A stretch of 64,000 nt of DNA from Syntrophomonas zehnderi OL-4 (GTDB lineage Bacteria > Bacillota > Syntrophomonadia > Syntrophomonadales > Syntrophomonadaceae): the NCBI RefSeq assembly GCF_000983115.1, contig NZ_CGIH01000002.1, positions 1-64,000 on the forward strand, read 5' to 3'. Every line of letters starts with the position of its first letter. Positions within the stretch are counted from its first letter, which is position 1. The translations under genes and the position numbers were made by a program. The notes under the pieces were generated by a model. That model saw only the letters and a list, made by a program, of their open reading frames with translations, ran no database searches and was not told the origin of the DNA. Below are positions 62,401 to 64,000 of this stretch, piece after piece.

Positions 62401-62996
62401 TTAAATGCTTCGACTTGGGCAATCAACCATTCCCTGGAATCCGGCTGACTCTGAATAAAATCATGGGTTCTCAAAATAAGGTTCTCCACCGGAGTATCAT
62501 ATTTGGAGACGGCAAAACGTTCCGCCAACCCCAAAAAGGCTTCATTTTCCTCGGCATAGGCTTCTTCCATGATTTCCTCAACGGCCTCCAGACGCAACAA
62601 TTCACATTCGGCCGTATCGCCGATACGGAATTTTGGGTCTATGTCCAGAAGGTGAAAATGTTCCCGCACCAACTCGGTACAGAAAGCATGCAGGGTGCTG
62701 ATGGAAGCACGATTGAGCAACTGCATCTGCCTTCTTAGAAAGGAAGTATCATCATTATGCTGCTCATTTAATTGAGCTGCAATCGCCGCGCTAATTCTAT
62801 CCCGCATTTCTCCGGCCGCCGCATTGGTAAACGTAACGATCAGCAGTCGATCAATGTCGACCTTGTCAGAAATTATGATTTGAATAATTCTTTCCACTAA
62901 AACCGCAGTTTTCCCCGACCCGGCGGCAGCAGCTACCAGGAGATTGCTGTTGCGTGCCTGAATGGCTTGACTCTGCTCTTTAGTCCAACGATTCAT
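59400..62996 (-). CDS. addA: ATP-dependent helicase/nuclease subunit A
   Basis: 1198 residues. UvrD-type helicase: Walker A AAAGSGKTAVLVERI (about 23-37), LIVTFTNAAAGEMRDRI, DEYQDSN as motif II, GDVKQSIYRFR, and IVRIMSIHKSKGLEFP. The C-terminal RecB-type nuclease keeps LVDYKTDYIS and the preceding acidic residues, so it should be active. AddAB processes double-strand breaks up to Chi-like sites for recombination. It overlaps addB by 17 bp and sbcD by four. Confidence 0.95.
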   Translation of the reverse strand: MNRWTKEQSQAIQARNSNLLVAAAAGSGKTAVLVERIIQIIISDKVDIDRLLIVTFTNAAAGEMRDRISAAIAAQLNEQHNDDTSFLRRQMQLLNRASISTLHAFCTELVREHFHLLDIDPKFRIGDTAECELLRLEAVEEIMEEAYAEENEAFLGLAERFAVSKYDTPVENLILRTHDFIQSQPDSREWLIAQVEAFNLDGNKLEASNWFEYLNRDIRMQLAGARELFAQALLLINQDNGLDGYRAAIEADLLLTEDLENCRQKGFACLYDRLQTASHQRLGRAAKDCDPQLQNQVKALRDEGKKIIQSIQTSSLGRNLDDYASDLVELHPYMQALVDLVDRFGQRYQEKKADKGMLDFNDLEHFALHILSYPEVAEAYRSKYVYIFVDEYQDSNLVQEALLNYIKRDDNLFMVGDVKQSIYRFRLADPTLFIAKYENFGSEETDLNRRIDLGMNFRSRAEIIHGVNYIFGQIMSPELGEIEYDERACLNYGASMQESEDASIEVLLIEKDPDLLEFDEDADDINDIEVEASFAARRIKELLGQPIYDPRLAAVRPVDYRDIVILMRSTIDRSAVYLEILSRQGIPVYADVNRGYFEALEVEIFLNLLRLVDNKRQDIPLLSVMRSPLGRFNAEDLLAIRLNSQAPAFYEATAEYMATHDDELQSKLRQFMNQLDLWKDKSRYMPIEELIWEIMFKTGYYHYVGAMPGGLQRQANLRILFDRARQFQETSLKGLYNFIRFVDKLKSSSGDMDMARILGENDNVVRIMSIHKSKGLEFPIVILAGMGKQFNFSDTSAPVLFHKTLGIGPRYIDPTARISRDTLPRLAMKSRIKMENLSEEMRILYVACTRPVNKLIMLASLKDIPRQAVKWNQALEPFNLSKARNFMDWIGPVVMRHPDGEILRDLINLETDSYEINPDESCWRVEILSPALLNRQVEILKDHQINMLNRMQFFNRQETSAFKEVIDTRLAWHYPYQDAVKIPSKLSVSSVKKLQTGNLEADLYEPPAYINPPEFMNDTGDNMKKSGLTGAERGTAMHFVMQHLDLTKVSSRDEIEEQLQEMLQNELLDEEEINSIQIGKILRFFRSKLGQRLLNASQVFREVPFNLVYKAHELLPEIEDLKEELLIQGVIDLYFREGDDLVLVDYKTDYISAQNRAELIQEYSVQVQLYQTALEKILNQNVKESYLYLFHTEEIVKI

Positions 62997-64000
62997 CAGC
63001 TTTCCTCCCTCGATGCTCGCGTATTTTAGTCATTACTTCAGTATCCTGCAAACCGGCCATGTTTTTAAATTGATTACCGGCAAACAGCTTGTCAAATTGA
63101 CATACAGCATGGTAAATACAGTTGTCACAAGCCTTCCACTTATCCTTTTTAGCTGGCTCAATGGCGATCTTGCCCCTTAGCATTTCATCCCCTAGTTCCT
63201 TGAGCAGATCATTTATGTAATCTATCAGCAGTTCAAATTCCTGTTCTTCCAGAACGGAAGAGTTGGCGGTAAACTCATCGTTTTGTTTGATCCCCAGGGG
63301 CAGAAATTCAGAGTTGCCCTGCAGGGCGTTGTCCATAGAACGCACGATGGATATATCTTTTAAAGCCAAACCTTTCATCTTCAAAGCTTTGCGGATTTTT
63401 TCCTCAATATTGCTAAGATCATTGTCGGTAACAGATATTAACGGATCATCAATTTTGAAATAAAACAGACCTGCCGGTCTACGGGGCTTGAGGTCGCTGT
63501 CAGTCTGTTTCATCACCGCGAGCAGATATACAATCAGTTGCAGATTAAGACCGAAATACAGATCAGACAGGCTGAATTGTTTTTCCCCGCTTTTATAATC
63601 AATGATCTTTATATAATCGATTTCCTCTCCTTTTAAAACATCTATCCGATCTATCCGGCCTTCCAGGTAAATATGCTGGCCATCGCTCAGTACAATCTTA
63701 AGGGGCGGCAGAATATTGCCAAAACCAAAACCGGCTTCATAGAGTAAAGGCTCAAAATCCCCATTTTTAATATGTTCTGTGAGAGTCCATACGGCTCGAT
63801 GGCTAATTCTTTTCAGCCTTTTGGCCAAGTAACGATATCTGAAACTGCTCGTTAATATCCCGTTATTATGTTGCGGCAGCTTCTGTTCCAAAACCTTTTC
63901 CATAACTGCTTCGCAATCATCCTGATTTAGATCCCGCCAATTTAAACCTTGTTCGTTCAAAGCGGCGGCAAAACCATACATCCCCTCATGGAGCACTACT
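62980..64000 (-). CDS. addB: ATP-dependent helicase/nuclease subunit B, C-terminal part (runs off the window)
   Basis: The frame is open to the right edge, so only about the last 340 of roughly 1150 residues are seen. The nuclease motif IKIIDYKSGEKQF is present, preceded by GRIDRIDV. Three of the four cysteines of the AddB iron-sulfur staple are visible in ACDNCIYHAVCQF (C-x2-C-x5-C); the fourth lies outside the window. It is first in the addB-addA-sbcD-sbcC order usual in Firmicutes. The internal ATG near 63996 is not the true start. Confidence 0.92.
   Translation of the reverse strand, partial: VVLHEGMYGFAAALNEQGLNWRDLNQDDCEAVMEKVLEQKLPQHNNGILTSSFRYRYLAKRLKRISHRAVWTLTEHIKNGDFEPLLYEAGFGFGNILPPLKIVLSDGQHIYLEGRIDRIDVLKGEEIDYIKIIDYKSGEKQFSLSDLYFGLNLQLIVYLLAVMKQTDSDLKPRRPAGLFYFKIDDPLISVTDNDLSNIEEKIRKALKMKGLALKDISIVRSMDNALQGNSEFLPLGIKQNDEFTANSSVLEEQEFELLIDYINDLLKELGDEMLRGKIAIEPAKKDKWKACDNCIYHAVCQFDKLFAGNQFKNMAGLQDTEVMTKIREHRGRKADESLD

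Noticed and set aside
62160-62738. Plus-strand 192-codon frame
   Set aside because: Antisense shadow of addA with no family motif.

Overview
The window looks like a piece of chromosome from an anaerobic, endospore-forming Firmicute of the Clostridia. A Syntrophomonas-like butyrate metaboliser is my best guess. That guess is inference from gene content: 3-hydroxybutyryl-CoA dehydrogenase, a butyryl-CoA:acetate-type CoA-transferase with a sigma-54 promoter, futalosine-route menaquinone genes, three YheC/YheD spore-coat-type ATP-grasp proteins, addBA-sbcDC in the usual Firmicute order, Bce-type antibiotic-sensing genes, and low-to-medium G+C with GGAGG ribosome sites. No plasmid, phage, CRISPR array or complete insertion sequence is visible.

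Layout. 1-11600: two minus-strand operons of YheC/YheD ATP-grasp ligases. The first also encodes a glutamine-synthetase-fold COOH-NH2 ligase. Between them lie a diverged YchF GTPase, a pfkA-hbd-membrane protein operon and an HtrA protease. 11650-13630: a 48-bp tandem repeat, then a TudS-like desulfurase paired with a PP-loop tRNA-thiolation-type enzyme, then a hairpin-rich gap. 13630-21130: an SGNH hydrolase, a UPF0182 membrane protein, and the menaquinone operon mqnE-mqnA-mqnC plus an MTAP-family phosphorylase where mqnB would be expected. 21380-24300: a small protein, D-Ala-D-Ala ligase, tRNA-Trp and a GH130 enzyme. 24350-34830: a GntR-ABC operon with its operator, an LCP cell-wall protein, a two-component system with a small secreted protein, and a complete BceRS-BceAB module. 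34900-39700: ADP-ribosylglycohydrolase, MFS exporter, MscS channel and a broken acyl-CoA synthetase. 40100-46330: EF-G-like GTPase, surE, lepB, DUF4264, DUF366 and the CoA-transferase. 46440-49760: a CBS-PAS-sigma54 activator and a DUF2225 protein. 49920-54480: a MarR-controlled MMPL export module with a remnant of a second MMPL gene. 54640-64000: sbcC, sbcD, addA and the 3' part of addB, which runs off the window.

The most striking groupings are: (a) three ATP-grasp ligases plus one fused amidoligase, both operons preceded by sequences resembling mother-cell sporulation promoters, which suggests a spore-surface peptide or amide-bond-forming system; (b) a textbook -24/-12 promoter in front of the CoA-transferase, with a CBS-domain sigma-54 activator immediately downstream, which suggests control of butyrate/acetate CoA exchange by cell energy state; (c) the menaquinone operon with an MTAP-type enzyme in place of MqnB and three near-identical palindromes around its promoter; (d) a desulfurase/thiolase pair that suggests opposing or salvage reactions on thiolated uridine. 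Functions are assigned from recognised family motifs read by eye; no database search was run.
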